Below are positions 37,424 to 47,835 of a stretch of DNA of 64,000 nucleotides, in pieces. The stretch lies in the NCBI GenBank assembly GCA_009869945.1, contig WIXG01000063.1, positions 124,001-188,000 on the forward strand, read 5' to 3'. Numbering within the stretch: the first letter of the stretch is position 1; the number at the start of each line of letters is the position of its first letter. The notes under the pieces were generated by a model that worked only from the letters and a program-made list of their open reading frames with translations, did no database searches and was not told where the DNA came from. A program made the position numbers and the translations under genes. This DNA comes from Mesaphorura yosii (taxonomy: Eukaryota; Arthropoda; Collembola; Poduromorpha; Tullbergiidae).

Positions 37424-37732
37424 TCGCTAATTGCATGTCCTCGTCGACGGCTTCAACCCAATTATTGACTTTAACTTTCGTATTTCGTAATAATTACTCG
37501 TGTGCAGGATTGTTGACTGGTGAATTTTGGAGATTGACAACTCAATTGTCATAATTGTTCTGATGGAGGTAGAGGTAGAACATAAGAGTAATGGAAAACT
37601 CAGTTTGTATCTTATAATTGCAAGACTATGACTGTTGACAGTAAAATAACTTGATAAGCTATTTTAAGTTTTTTGGCATATTTCGTTGACATCAGTTCAA
37701 AATTTTGTTCATGTAAGCAAGCTGAAAGAATT

Positions 37733-39084
37733 TCAGACTGTAGCGACTAAAATTGACATGAAAATTTCCAGGAGCAATGAAATGTACGCAATCTTGGTGC
37801 TTTTCTCTACAAAAAAGATGCTTCCGACCCTGCAAAATATTGGTCTACATGAAACGGCGACTCTTTTCATTAGCCTGACTTCTTCCCTATTGCAGCAGTC
37901 GCAAATGTTGCTTTTGAACATGAAGCCCGTTTCAGTTGACATCTCACACAATGTCGCCATGTACGCTATGGTCGTCGCAAGCTCAATTATCCCAAACATA
38001 CCGGCGCCGATGAAAAACGCGTAAATCCAATGTACAGTTGAATTATAAAAGCGAAAGACTCCAAACCAGGAGAAGAATGTTCCGCATTCAGTTCCCGTTT
38101 TTAGAAGGGGGAATAGGAGTGACGCAAAACCATTGTTGTACATTGTGTTGAACAGTGTGAGAGTTCGGTACATCAATACGCCGTCATTTCGAAGCTTGAA
38201 GTTATCCCCTTGGATCCATTCGCAGCTGACAATAAGAAGGCAACAATAGTTAAAGGACAGGTTACAACAGTAAGAGTCAAATAGACAATATGTTCTTACC
38301 AAATTCGACGTAGCCAAAATCTGTTAGTCTTTATGTACGCGTAGCCCACAAAAAATATGAACCAATTCACTATGAATACTTTGGACCAATCATAAGCCTC
38401 GATAACCAGGGTGAAAATGTATACTTCTTTGCGTCGAAGCATGTCTGGCAACACGGAGTTCAGCACGTACTTGTTTTCAGGGAAAACGATGCCCAGGCCA
38501 GTGAAGAACATTAAGAGTGCGATCAAATACATCGCAAACCAATAAAGGAATTTCCCGATGCGGTCTGATTTTGCGAACGACGTGTTCAGGTGCCGTTGTC
38601 CTGAAATCATTATTCAAATCATTATTCATTTAGTGTTGCAGGCCTCTAATAAACACGTCCGGCTACACGGCTCCGAGTCATTACCGTTGATTCCGTTGAA
38701 TGTCAATAGTTGATTTAGGAGAGTTTCCAGATCATCTGAGCAGAATAAGGAGCCAAATTGAATACAAGTAATAGACAAAGTGCATATCAAGTAAATCATG
38801 TGTATGATCACTGAAAAATGCAGCGGCATGAATTGATCGCGAGTATAACCAAAGCCAGGGATGAAGCGGACGACCAAGTAAAGTGCGTGCATGGTTGAAA
38901 TAATTAGAATGACGCAGTAAACGACGAATTGCCAGTGTGAATTCCGAAAACTCATGCCAGAGAACGACAATTTTGCCAACGAGAATGATTTTGATTTCAA
39001 ATTAATTGAAATTGGGAGGACAAACAGAACTGATGCAGCCACCGACATAAGTTGCAGCATTCGATGCTCTCGCTTGGTCAACAT
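37733..39084 (-). CDS. Gustatory-receptor-like seven-transmembrane protein (copy C, inverted)
   Basis: Minus-strand exons 39084-38685, 38600-38300 and 38225-37733 give 397 residues. Intron positions and phases match copy B exactly and exon 2 is 301 nt in both, so the two are paralogues. Shared blocks include the N-terminal MLTKREHRML, RFIPGFGYTRDQF in the first loop, KTNRFWLRRIW at the exon 2-3 border and YRTLTLFNTMYNNGF at the start of exon 3. The last exon ends with a hydrophobic segment and no extension. Copies B and C are convergent, their stops 310 bp apart. The frame is open upstream of the chosen ATG for 49 codons, but the paralogue supports the start used here. Confidence 0.7.
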
Positions 39085-40982
39085 TTTGTCACGATGTCGA
39101 TGTCGATGTGCCTGGAACGCTGGAACTGCAGTGAAGACAAAGTCCAAACGAACTCCAAGACGACAGTTGGAACTCTGACAGGCAACATAATTGGCAAAAA
39201 ATTGTAAATGAACTAAAAAGAGCAAAGCCATAATTAATATGGGCTTAGAAACTTCTAATTTATTCTTAAAGAATCAGTCTGTCTCAAATACTAAACACCA
39301 GTCTTGTCGTTGAAACACAAACGGCTCCTTGTTATTTCTGACTTGTATGGCAGGCCTTCATCAGCTAGACGTGCTTGAACCCATTATTGAATTAATTCGT
39401 GACCAGGTGTATGGTGTTTTGTCCAAAAATTTTCTGTTGTTGTCGTTGCTGCTCCTAGTTTACTGGAAATAAGCGACAAGACCGTTCAAGGTCAAGCAGT
39501 GACTAGGCGTAGGATCTCAGGATCGAATTATTTACTGTTATTGGTTCTTGAAAAAGGGAGGGTAATGCTGGACGCGGTAAAAGCTGTTGTATTCCTCCCC
39601 GTACAACCATGGATCTTCGGGAAGCCCAGTCCGGAAACTCCTCCTCATCGGTGGCCAGCACTTTCTTGTCGCATCAATCCTTGCGAAGAGCACAAGTACG
39701 TCAATGTTATCCACCATACTGCGGGCAGCTTTGGTAGTGGGCTCAGTGGGTTGACACATTTTGCTTTGCACTGTACTGAGAAAGTTGACACAATTGGCTT
39801 AGACTAAACTAAACTCGAAAAACTAAAGAAATTCGGAAATTCTTGGCACTGCAGAACGGTTCTTTCTGAACTTTGTGAACGAAAAATCGTTGTGCACTCT
39901 CATATGCTCGATTGACTCGAATTCGAATGTGAAATTCTTGGCCCATGGGTTCATTGGCTCGTGCTACCATTTCCTGATACAATTAGCGACTTTCGCCCAT
40001 GAAACTCTCTCGAAAAGCTCCAAATTGTTTGTAATTTACTTATGGCAATGCGATTGCTACGTTTTTCTGCCATGGCTTCCTTCCTCCTTCAATTCGCAAT
40101 CTTACTTCATTGCTTTATACAGAAATGACCCAAGTCCCTTTATTCGACCCGCACATTGTACATTGCACAGAAAAAGGTTCCAAACTCAAATTCTGACATA
40201 AATGATTGTTTTACAACATGATTGACCCGTATACTCATTTGATTTCGATCTGTGAACTGCGAACTGCGATGAACGATGACTGAATACTCTGATCATGTTT
40301 AAAGGAAACTGCGGGGCCAGTCAACTAAATCTTAATCAGCATGCTGTTCTCGCGTATTTACTAATACAAAATTTGTTTGAACTTTGACCTCTTTACCTCT
40401 TCTCCGCAGGAGCCATAGCTCCTTTAGTACTAATTCTCATGCAGCTCCGGTGTGCATGCTGGCTGAGAATAATCTTCGTTTTCAGAGGCACATATTTATT
40501 GGATTTGAGAAATTACAAACGGCCGGAAACAAGTGAGCTATTCTACAATTGACATTTCTTGAGATTACGACCAAGTGTTTAACCCGTTCATGCAGAACCG
40601 GAGCCAATTCCTTCTGGAGACTCTGAACTCTTGTTACGTTAAGGGTACTACCTTGGCAGAGGACAAAGGCCAAAGTTAATAAGGACAAAGGGCATGGACG
40701 TGGACACAACACGATGCTCATCTCAGTAGCGTCTTTCTTCACTAAACACGAAATGAATGTACTCGTTCATTGAGGCAGTTTCCTTATCTCCGTCTCTGAT
40801 CTCCATGCGTGATAGCACCCAATAACATCCAAGCTCGTGTTCATGAGCATGAGGTCCGTGATTATGATGACTTTAAAGATCAGTCGATCGTGCTCTCGCC
40901 ACGCAGCGAAGACGGCATAGTCTTCACTTCAGTCCGGTCTCGAGCTTCGAGCAACTGTCTGTTACTTGACTTCCTGCTCAAG
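39085..40982. other. Intergenic DNA, nothing recognised
   Basis: This lies between the 5' end of receptor-like copy C and the 5' end of the fatty-acid transport gene, which are divergent, so both promoters should be here. Open frames are short and show no domain. Confidence 0.5.
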
Positions 40983-43372
40983 ATGAATCGCACAGATTTG
41001 GACACGGAGGATGGAAACTTCATGTCCGAGAATTTATTCACTATAATCAGCATCGTTTTAGTGTGTCTGATTCTGATTCTGCTGATCCTCAAGAGAAAAT
41101 TCGTGTTCATTGGCCTGAAGACTATTCCGAGAGATCTTGAGTAAGCCTCGACTTTCGCAAAATTCCAGGACGCGTTTGGATCGCATCGAATCTGATTTTC
41201 TCGCATTTCGCAGTGGCGCCCGTCGTGCTCTTCCATTCTTGGTTAAAATCAAGTGGCTGCAATGGAGGAATGCGACGGTCCACGAAATGTTTGACTCAAC
41301 TGCTAACAAACACCCGAACAAAGTCTGCTTTTATTACGAGGACCAGGAATGGACGTTTCGGCATGTCCAAGAGCTCAGTAATCGTGTTGGAAACTACTTT
41401 CAAAGCAGAGGATACGTGAAGGGCGACACGGTCGGGTTGTTCATGGAAAATCGCCCAGAGTATCTCGCAATTTGGATGGGATTAGCGAAGGTTCGACGAG
41501 GAAATGCTTGTGAATGCACTGGCAAGAAGAAAGCATTTTATATGCGTTTCGAATATGCATTGCAGATTGGCGTGATTCCTGCGCTGATTAACTATAACCT
41601 CAGGCGCAAGCCATTGCAGCACTCACTGGAAGCGGCCACCTGCAAAGGGTTGATTTATGGAGTTGAAGTTGCGAATGGTTTGTTCATTCCACTTGTGGCA
41701 GGTCTTCACAATTCGAAGTTAAAACAGATTTCGTTTTAAACAAATTTATTTGCAGCTGTGAGCGAGCTTGGATTGAGTATTCCAATGTTCGAGTACGGAA
41801 ATAATGTCGCTGTGCCCTCCAATTCGATTACTCCTGTAATTCTCCTTCGAACTGGACTCAGTGAAGTTTCAGCGTGTAAGCCGATAGCCAAGGAGTCAAT
41901 TGGCTTTACGGATCGACTCCTTTACATTTACACGTCAGGAACAACCGGACTCCCAAAAGCAGCCATAATAAAACATGGACGGTGAGCCCAACAATAAAAT
42001 AACACCTATTTTACGACAGTTAATGAACTGGTTGCTAAACAGGTTCCTGTTCATTGCCACTGCAAGCAATACTGTCCAACGAATATCCATGCATGACATT
42101 TTCTACACCGCTCTTCCACTTTATCATTCTGCCGGTGGTATAATGGGAGTTGGTCAGCTACTGTTTGGCGTATCCATTGCTTTACGCAAGAAATTTTCTG
42201 CCAGCAACTTCTGGACAGATTGCATCAAGTATAACGTCACTGTAAGTACAAGTCTTGCTTTGTGAAATTAGGCGGCACCGCGTCTCAGGAACTTTCTACT
42301 ATCCGCAGGTAACCCAGTACATCGGAGAAATTTGTCGCTACTTGCTGGCACAGCCTCCGAGACCACAAGACGCGCAGCATAAAGTGAGGCGAATGTTTGG
42401 AAACGGGTTGCGTGCGGAAATCTGGGAAGAATTCACGACGCGATTTAATGTCAGAGTGTCTGAGCTTTACGGTTCAACAGAGGGAAATTGTAACCTGAGT
42501 AAGTTCCATCCGTGGCGTGACTTCAAATACTGTCACAATCACTGACCTGATTCAAACTCTGACCCACAGTCAACTTTGACGGCAAAGTCGGCGCTGTGGG
42601 TTTCATTCCGCGAATTGTTCGCTGGCTGTCACCGGTCGTGATCATAAAGGTGGACCAGTTCACGGGAGAAATCATACGTGACAAGAAAACAGGATTGGCC
42701 ATTCGCTGTCAGCCGAATGAGCCCGGAGAATTCATTGGAATCATAAATGCCAAACATCCATTCAGGGACTTTGAGGGATACTCGGACTCGAGTTCGGTTG
42801 CAAAGAAAATCGTGGAGAACGTGTTTCGGAATGGAGACAAAGCATTTCGTTCGGGTGACATTCTCGTCATGGACGAGTACGGCTACTTTTACTTCAAGGA
42901 TCGAATCGGCGACACATTTCGCTGGAAAGGCGAAAACGTATCCACGACGGAAGTGGAATCTGTCGTGAATAAATGGATTATCAGCCAACACGCGACTGAG
43001 AACCAAGTACGAGTTGCAGTGCCTGAGGATGAAGATCCAACCGCTCATTGTGTCGCATACGGAGTGCAAATCCCTGGAACCGAAGGACGAGCCGGAATGA
43101 TAGCGATCTACGACCCGGAGCACAAACTGGACTTGAAGTCGCTCTCAGCTGAACTGACCCGTCAGCTCCCGTCATACGCCCGACCTTTGTTTATCCGAAT
43201 TTTGAGTGAAATCAGCACGACGGGGACATTCAAGTTGAAGAAAGTTGATTTACAAAAGGAGGGATTCAACATTTGCAATGATTGCATATATTTTTCTAGA
43301 AATAGCTCGGATTATGTTTTGCTAGACCAAGAGTTGTATACTAATATAGTAAATGGAAGTGTTAAAGTATGA
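40983..43372 (+). CDS. SLC27A: Long-chain fatty-acid transport protein / very-long-chain acyl-CoA synthetase
   Basis: Seven exons (40983-41140, 41214-41490, 41566-41677, 41756-41981, 42043-42241, 42309-42498, 42570-43372) join in phase to 654 residues; human FATP4 has about 640. An N-terminal membrane segment lies at about 16-35. The AMP-binding P-loop [10 protein letters not shown] is at 241-250. The FATP motif [13 protein letters not shown] is at 505-517, preceded by the [17 protein letters not shown] block. Family members sit in the ER or plasma membrane and activate long-chain or very-long-chain fatty acids to acyl-CoA, coupling uptake to thioesterification. The overall match is closest to FATP1/FATP4. 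Odd points: an extra stretch of roughly 20-25 residues near 523-548 after the signature, and a stopless 75-nt intron with a weak donor. A polyadenylation signal overlaps the region directly after the stop. Confidence 0.95.
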
Positions 43373-43375
43373 ACA

Positions 43376-43381
43376 AATAAA
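43376..43381 (+). terminator. Polyadenylation signal of the fatty-acid transport gene
   Basis: A canonical AATAAA begins four bases after the TGA stop, so the 3' UTR would be extremely short. Confidence 0.6.
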
Positions 43382-43594
43382 TTGCACTTTAGCAAAAGCT
43401 AGATTATATTTTAGACAGTAAACACTCGTGACCGGGCTTTAGCATTTTGCTGCATTTAATCCGTTCTTCCTTTTGCTAAATTGCAGCATCGCTGAACCGG
43501 ACAGTCGACAGATTTATGCATTTACCGCAAATGCATAATGACGTAAAACTTGACAGTTGCGAAATGAGTCATCTGGTATCTGATACATACACAC

Positions 43595-43976
43595 TGTGTT
43601 CGACCATGGTATATACCACTGTGATATCACAGTGGTAAATACCAGTAGATAACGTTCTGGGAAATTGCCCGCAAGGTGTGAAATTGTGAAATACTCCCTA
43701 AAATTGGAGAAAAGTGGTATTCTCCAGAAGAAAACTTCGAAAATTGGAGAAAATTGCCCTATTCACTTGTAAGTACCGTTAATTTTTCATAATATTTATT
43801 AATTTTTGTTAAAACTAACAGCCTAGTTGAACGAAATAAAGCTAGCTTTTACCCATTTTAAAGGCATATATGGGCATTTCCCAATATTTCACATATCATA
43901 GTATCATGCGGTATTTACCAGTATTTTTCACTGTGATGGGAAATATTTTTAAAAAAGTGTGATTTGTCGAACATTG
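43595..43976. mobile_element. Putative non-autonomous DNA transposon (MITE-like), 382 bp
   Basis: The 9-bp direct repeat CATACACAC lies at 43586-43594 and 43977-43985, as a target-site duplication would. Just inside, TGTTCGAC on the left (43597-43604) is mirrored by GTCGAACA on the right (43966-43973), a short terminal inverted repeat. The interior has no coding capacity, is A/T-rich, and near both ends carries inverted versions of CACTGTGAT and GGTATTTACC motifs. These features fit a miniature inverted-repeat element; a 9-bp duplication would suit a Mutator-like family, but 8 bp (hAT-like) is also possible. Other copies elsewhere in the genome would settle it; I see no second copy in this window. 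Confidence 0.5.
43607..43644. repeat. 38-bp near-perfect palindrome inside the MITE-like element
   Basis: The centre is GAT|ATC at 43625/43626. Eighteen of nineteen base pairs match, the only mismatch being 43613 against 43638. The left arm begins TGGTAT and contains TACCACTGTGAT. It would form a strong cruciform or RNA hairpin. Confidence 0.9.
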
Positions 43977-43985
43977 CATACACAC

Positions 43986-44296
43986 CCGTGAAGGCCATCC
44001 ATCATTCATTTCATGGCTCATTTGATAAACATTAAGCACATAAGTTCTGAGTAGTAAACCATTTTATTCTATGATAAAGATCACATCCTACCTGAAACTC
44101 ATCACAATTTAGTCTGAGTAAACTTGTGGGAATTGTGGGTGATCTATTTTCAACATCCCATAGTTCTCATCAGCGCGGACGTAGGACGTAACGCAATCCG
44201 CATTCCCTGCTAAAAGTCCAAAACTTCAAATCACAATTGAAGTCAGTTTCTAAAGTTTTCGAAGCTGTGTACCCTGTACATATTTTAAAATAAAAC
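43986..44296. other. Presumed promoter region of the serpin gene
   Basis: About 310 bases between the putative transposon and the serpin start codon. I see no coding frame and no clear TATA box. Confidence 0.35.
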
Positions 44297-45848
44297 ATGG
44301 ACACCGAAAATTTGCGAGCTGTAACTTCGGCGAACGCCAAATTCAGCCATGATTTGCACAAGGTATGTGAATTTTCAGCCATGTAGCAAGAAACCTGGTG
44401 TCATTGTCATTCACTGTTTTTCCGATTCGTCGTAGGTCCTCGTGCAGGCCTCGCCAAATATCAACCTGGTGCATTCACCGTTTAGCCTGAGTGTGGTACT
44501 GGCCATGGCTAAGCAAGGAGCCAGTAATCAAACCAGTCTTGAGATTGAACGTGCGTGTCATTTTCCAAAGGATGAGACCCTGACTTCTGGATACAAGGAG
44601 CTACTGGCCGTGGTTCACGTAATTTATCGGAACACAAAGAAGACAGAACTAAAGGACACCTTTCGTATGCAATTCTCCTTCATATTTTTTGTAGGATGCA
44701 AACAAAGGCGCTGAGCTGGATTTTTTGGAAGCTAATCGTTTGTATCTTCAACATGGCTTCCAAATTAAACCAGAATTCTCAAGCAAATTACAAGATTCGT
44801 ACTTTATCGATGAATTGAAGCAACTGAATTTTAAACAGTCGGCTGAATCAGCACAGGAAATTAATCGCTGGGTTGAGCAGGTCACCTGCTCGAAAATCAA
44901 GGACTTGATTTCGCCAAGTTCATTGGACGAACTAACACGACTCGTCCTTGTGAACGCGATTTACTTCAAGGGATTATGGAAGATTCCGTTTGACAAAGCG
45001 AACACGGCTAAAAGTGCTTTCCGTGTGATTGCGGACGGAGGTTCAGTAAGGGAAATGCAAGTTGACATGATGCATCTGCGCAAGAAGTTTCCGTACGGTG
45101 AACTGGACGAGTTGCAGACTCAGGTCGTAGCACTCCCTTACAAGGTAATAAAATTCTTGGTATTGATGCCGCCGTACTTGGATAGAAAAATCGGAAGTGC
45201 TGCAAAGGTTGCTCCTTGTGACAGGGTGACGAATTGGCAATGCTCGTATTTCTCCCGAAAGAAATTAATGGGCTCCAGAAGCTTCAAACCAAACCGATTA
45301 ACCATGAGTCATTATTTGCACAAATGAATTCGAACATTGATATAGAGTTGAACCTGCCACGGTTTCGCATTGAGTCAACTCATCAGCTCATCGAACCACT
45401 AAAGAAGGTATAGTTTGGCTCAATTGATCACATTGCCTTGTGCCAAGCTCCCTGTTCATGCGCCCTGCATTGATTATTTACTGTTTCCAGTTGGGTTTAA
45501 ACACGCTTTCCGATCCGAACGCAGCTGATTTCTCTGGAATCACAGACGATGTCAAACTTCACGTTTCAGCTGTTGTTCAGAAAGCATTCATAGAAGTTAC
45601 TGAGGAAGGGACCGAGGCGGCTGCAGCAACAGGTTACAATTTACAATTCAATAATATCTTAAATCAAGTTTACTACCGACTGGACTAATATTAATCTCGG
45701 ATGTACTGCCACAGGAATGATGTTTGGAATCACTTGCATTCCACAAATAATAGAGTTTAATGCGGATCATCCTTTCATGTTCCAAATTATTCACAAACCA
45801 AGTCATTTGGTGCTTTTCACGGGATGCGTCAACAATCCGACGGCCTGA
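44297..45848 (+). CDS. Inhibitory-type serpin, apparently intracellular
   Basis: Six exons (44297-44362, 44436-44618, 44695-45144, 45225-45407, 45491-45632, 45715-45848) join in phase to 385 residues, a full serpin core. There is no signal peptide: the N-terminus MDTENLRAVTSANAKFS resembles clade-B-like intracellular serpins, though an upstream secretory exon cannot be ruled out. The NAIYFKGLWKIPF block and the C-terminal FNADHPFMF...LFTGCV block are typical. The reactive-loop hinge EEGTEAAAAT (from about residue 332) has the small residues needed for loop insertion, so protease inhibition is expected. Counting from both ends gives P1 Thr348 and P1' Cys349, an unusual pair; the target protease is not predictable. 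The last intron falls inside the reactive loop (codon 342), the place where several arthropod serpins switch alternative loops, but I find only one terminal exon here. Confidence 0.93.
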
Positions 45849-45940
45849 GCTCGGGCCAGTAGACGACTGAGTCACCGCACCGCTCTGAAGAATGTTTCTG
45901 TAATATATTGAGGACTACAGTAGCCTATTTTCGAAATGCA

Positions 45941-45946
45941 ATTAAA
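45941..45946 (+). terminator. Possible polyadenylation signal of the serpin gene
   Basis: An ATTAAA variant 93 bp after the serpin stop codon. Confidence 0.4.
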
Positions 45947-45949
45947 AAC

Positions 45950-46900
45950 GCAAGCTTTGTCATTTCTCACTCAATCGGCCTCCTTACTTCTTTAAGCTGT
46001 ATTAGTTGAGATCCTCCCAAGTTCAAGGAATTCATAAAATTAAGTCTGCAGATGCTGCGAAGCGAATGAATGAATGAATGCATGCCTCTGTCTCATTTAA
46101 TTGTTCCTCACTCATCAGGTATTGCTTGAAGCAGAAAGCTAAGTTAGAGAGCAATTAAGTCTGATTCATGCGCAGTCACAAACTTCATTCTTTCGTCCAT
46201 TTATGAGTTCTGTGATTTCAGGACACGAATGAGTACAGCACAAAGAATTTCCGACCAATTTGGGAAAAATGAGAAAGTCCTCGCAGAACTAAAATTCGGA
46301 GAATTGGCGAGCCTGAGTAATGTTTAGATGACAGACTCACAATTTTGCGTGTTGATTTTAGAAATTATTTTTAATGTTCGTTCATCAACCTTGAGCGGTT
46401 CCTGTTTAAAATTTGCACTTGAGGAAAACCACAACCTATCCTTACATTTTTACAATTCAACATAAGTCCTGCCGTATTTATGTTTGGGTTTCCTGACAAA
46501 ATAAAAACAAAAGACAACATTGACAATAAACCTCAACGGTTAGAAATGTAAAGATTTGGCTTACTTGTTAGCATATGCGAAATTATTCGCATGCATATTA
46601 CACGTACATTTCACCTCTTCCTGTCTTCCTATCCCGCGCAATCGTAGAATTCGGGAGAAGTACGGACAATAAAGAACAGAAAGCGTACTACACCGATGAT
46701 AATAAAAGAAACAGTTATGAATTAGATGCGTGATCATAATTAAAGAAAGTATGACACATTCTACAGCATCCTACAAGCGCTGCATACACCGGGCGCCAGG
46801 GTTGTTGAAAGGAGAAATATGCAATGACGTAAGTCGCGACCACAAGCCAGTATAACTGATTCCTGTCAATTTGTCTGTCGAGTCAGCCGAAGAATCCTGA
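45950..46900. other. Intergenic DNA, nothing recognised
   Basis: No coding potential. It includes a short GAAT tetramer run near 46063-46080. A second serpin reactive-loop exon was looked for here and not found. Confidence 0.5.
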
Positions 46901-46913
46901 CGGAAGAAGTCAG

Positions 46914-46939
46914 TATATAAAGAAGAGCCATCCGTCAGT
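46914..46939 (+). promoter_or_regulatory. TATA-box promoter of the small secreted peptide gene
   Basis: TATATAAA at 46914-46921 is followed by the arthropod initiator-like TCAGT at 46935-46939; a second TCAG lies at 46947-46950. The spacing (23 to 35 bp from the TATA start to the initiator A) is compatible with transcription starting at about 46937-46950. Focused TATA promoters are typical of highly or inducibly expressed genes. Confidence 0.6.
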
Positions 46940-47146
46940 GACAGCATCAGATCGCAAAGGAAGTCTTCAGAGAAACCAAGTTATCAAGCATCAAGTGGTG
47001 ATTTCCTCTCAGATTGAACTAACGTAAGCCCTGAATGATACGTTTGCCGACCCGACTTCTCAATTCTCATTGCTAACTTTGCCTCATTTTACGTTGCATT
47101 GCAGGAACTCGAATCACAAAGAAAGCCCAGGACAAGCACAATCACC

Positions 47147-47386
47147 ATGAAGCTGTACGCAATTCTCCTTTGTCTCACCGTCATTTTATCCGTTATCGTC
47201 TCTTCAGAAGGCTTCTTCCGCAAACGGTTCTACCCGTCATACCATCGCCCCAGCAGACGCACGTACCTCCCGGTCAGACGAGTTGACCCGGTTCGAGGGT
47301 ACCGCAATCACAACAGGCATCATCACGGAGGACGAACAGGGTACAGGGAAGACGATATCGGCTACGCAGCAATTCTTGGGAAGTAA
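47147..47386 (+). CDS. Small secreted cationic Arg/His/Tyr-rich peptide precursor
   Basis: A 79-residue frame whose ATG lies in the second exon of a short transcript: the 5' UTR is split by an intron at 47024-47104 (GTAAGC...TTGCAG). Residues 1-22 form a clear signal peptide (MKLYAILLCLTVILSVIVSS, then EG). The predicted mature part of about 57 residues has 14 Arg/Lys and only 4 Asp/Glu, plus five His, and lacks Cys. It begins FFRKRFYPSYHRPSRRTYLP and carries RKR and two RR pairs. I do not recognise a family. An antimicrobial peptide (weakly reminiscent of Pro/Arg-rich types), a cuticle or silk component, or a processed signalling peptide are all possible. The stop overlaps GGGAAGTAAGCG, which could also act as a donor, but AATAAA at 47531 supports an end here. 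Confidence 0.7.
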   Translation: MKLYAILLCLTVILSVIVSSEGFFRKRFYPSYHRPSRRTYLPVRRVDPVRGYRNHNRHHHGGRTGYREDDIGYAAILGK

Positions 47387-47530
47387 GCGTCTATGTCCAC
47401 GCAGTCTGCGGATAGAATGGCTCTCGAAATAACTGACCTCAACTTGCCAAACTACCGAGCGATTACAATATTACAATTACAATAAGGGTGTATTTTATTT
47501 TATAATCCGGGTAACGATATCTCGAGTCAT

Positions 47531-47536
47531 AATAAA
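47531..47536 (+). terminator. Polyadenylation signal of the peptide gene
   Basis: A canonical AATAAA 145 bp after the stop codon. An AATAAA on the opposite strand (47494-47499) may serve the convergent Rab escort protein gene. Confidence 0.6.
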
Positions 47537-47835
47537 AGGTTTCTCGTTTCGCATTCTTAATCATATTCTCACTGATTCTGGCAGAACAAGTAGTATCGTG
47601 CAATCCAAGCCATTGCTTAGTCTGCTTTCTGGAAATCTTAAAGCTAACGACTACGACTGTGAAACTATTCTAAATCTACTCTACTCTAATATTACGACAT
47701 TGACATTCATATTAATGCTTTACGTTTCTACTCTAAAAATTCGAAAGAGAAACAAGAGTTAATATGGAAAATGCGTCCCTACGTATTTATACCGTGCTTG
47801 CATAACCGATTGCTTGATTGTACACTTGTCACCAT

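Noticed and set aside
42965..43019. Possible 55-nt intron in the fatty-acid transporter after the STTEVE motif
   Set aside because: Removing it would shift the frame and destroy the conserved [16 protein letters not shown] block.
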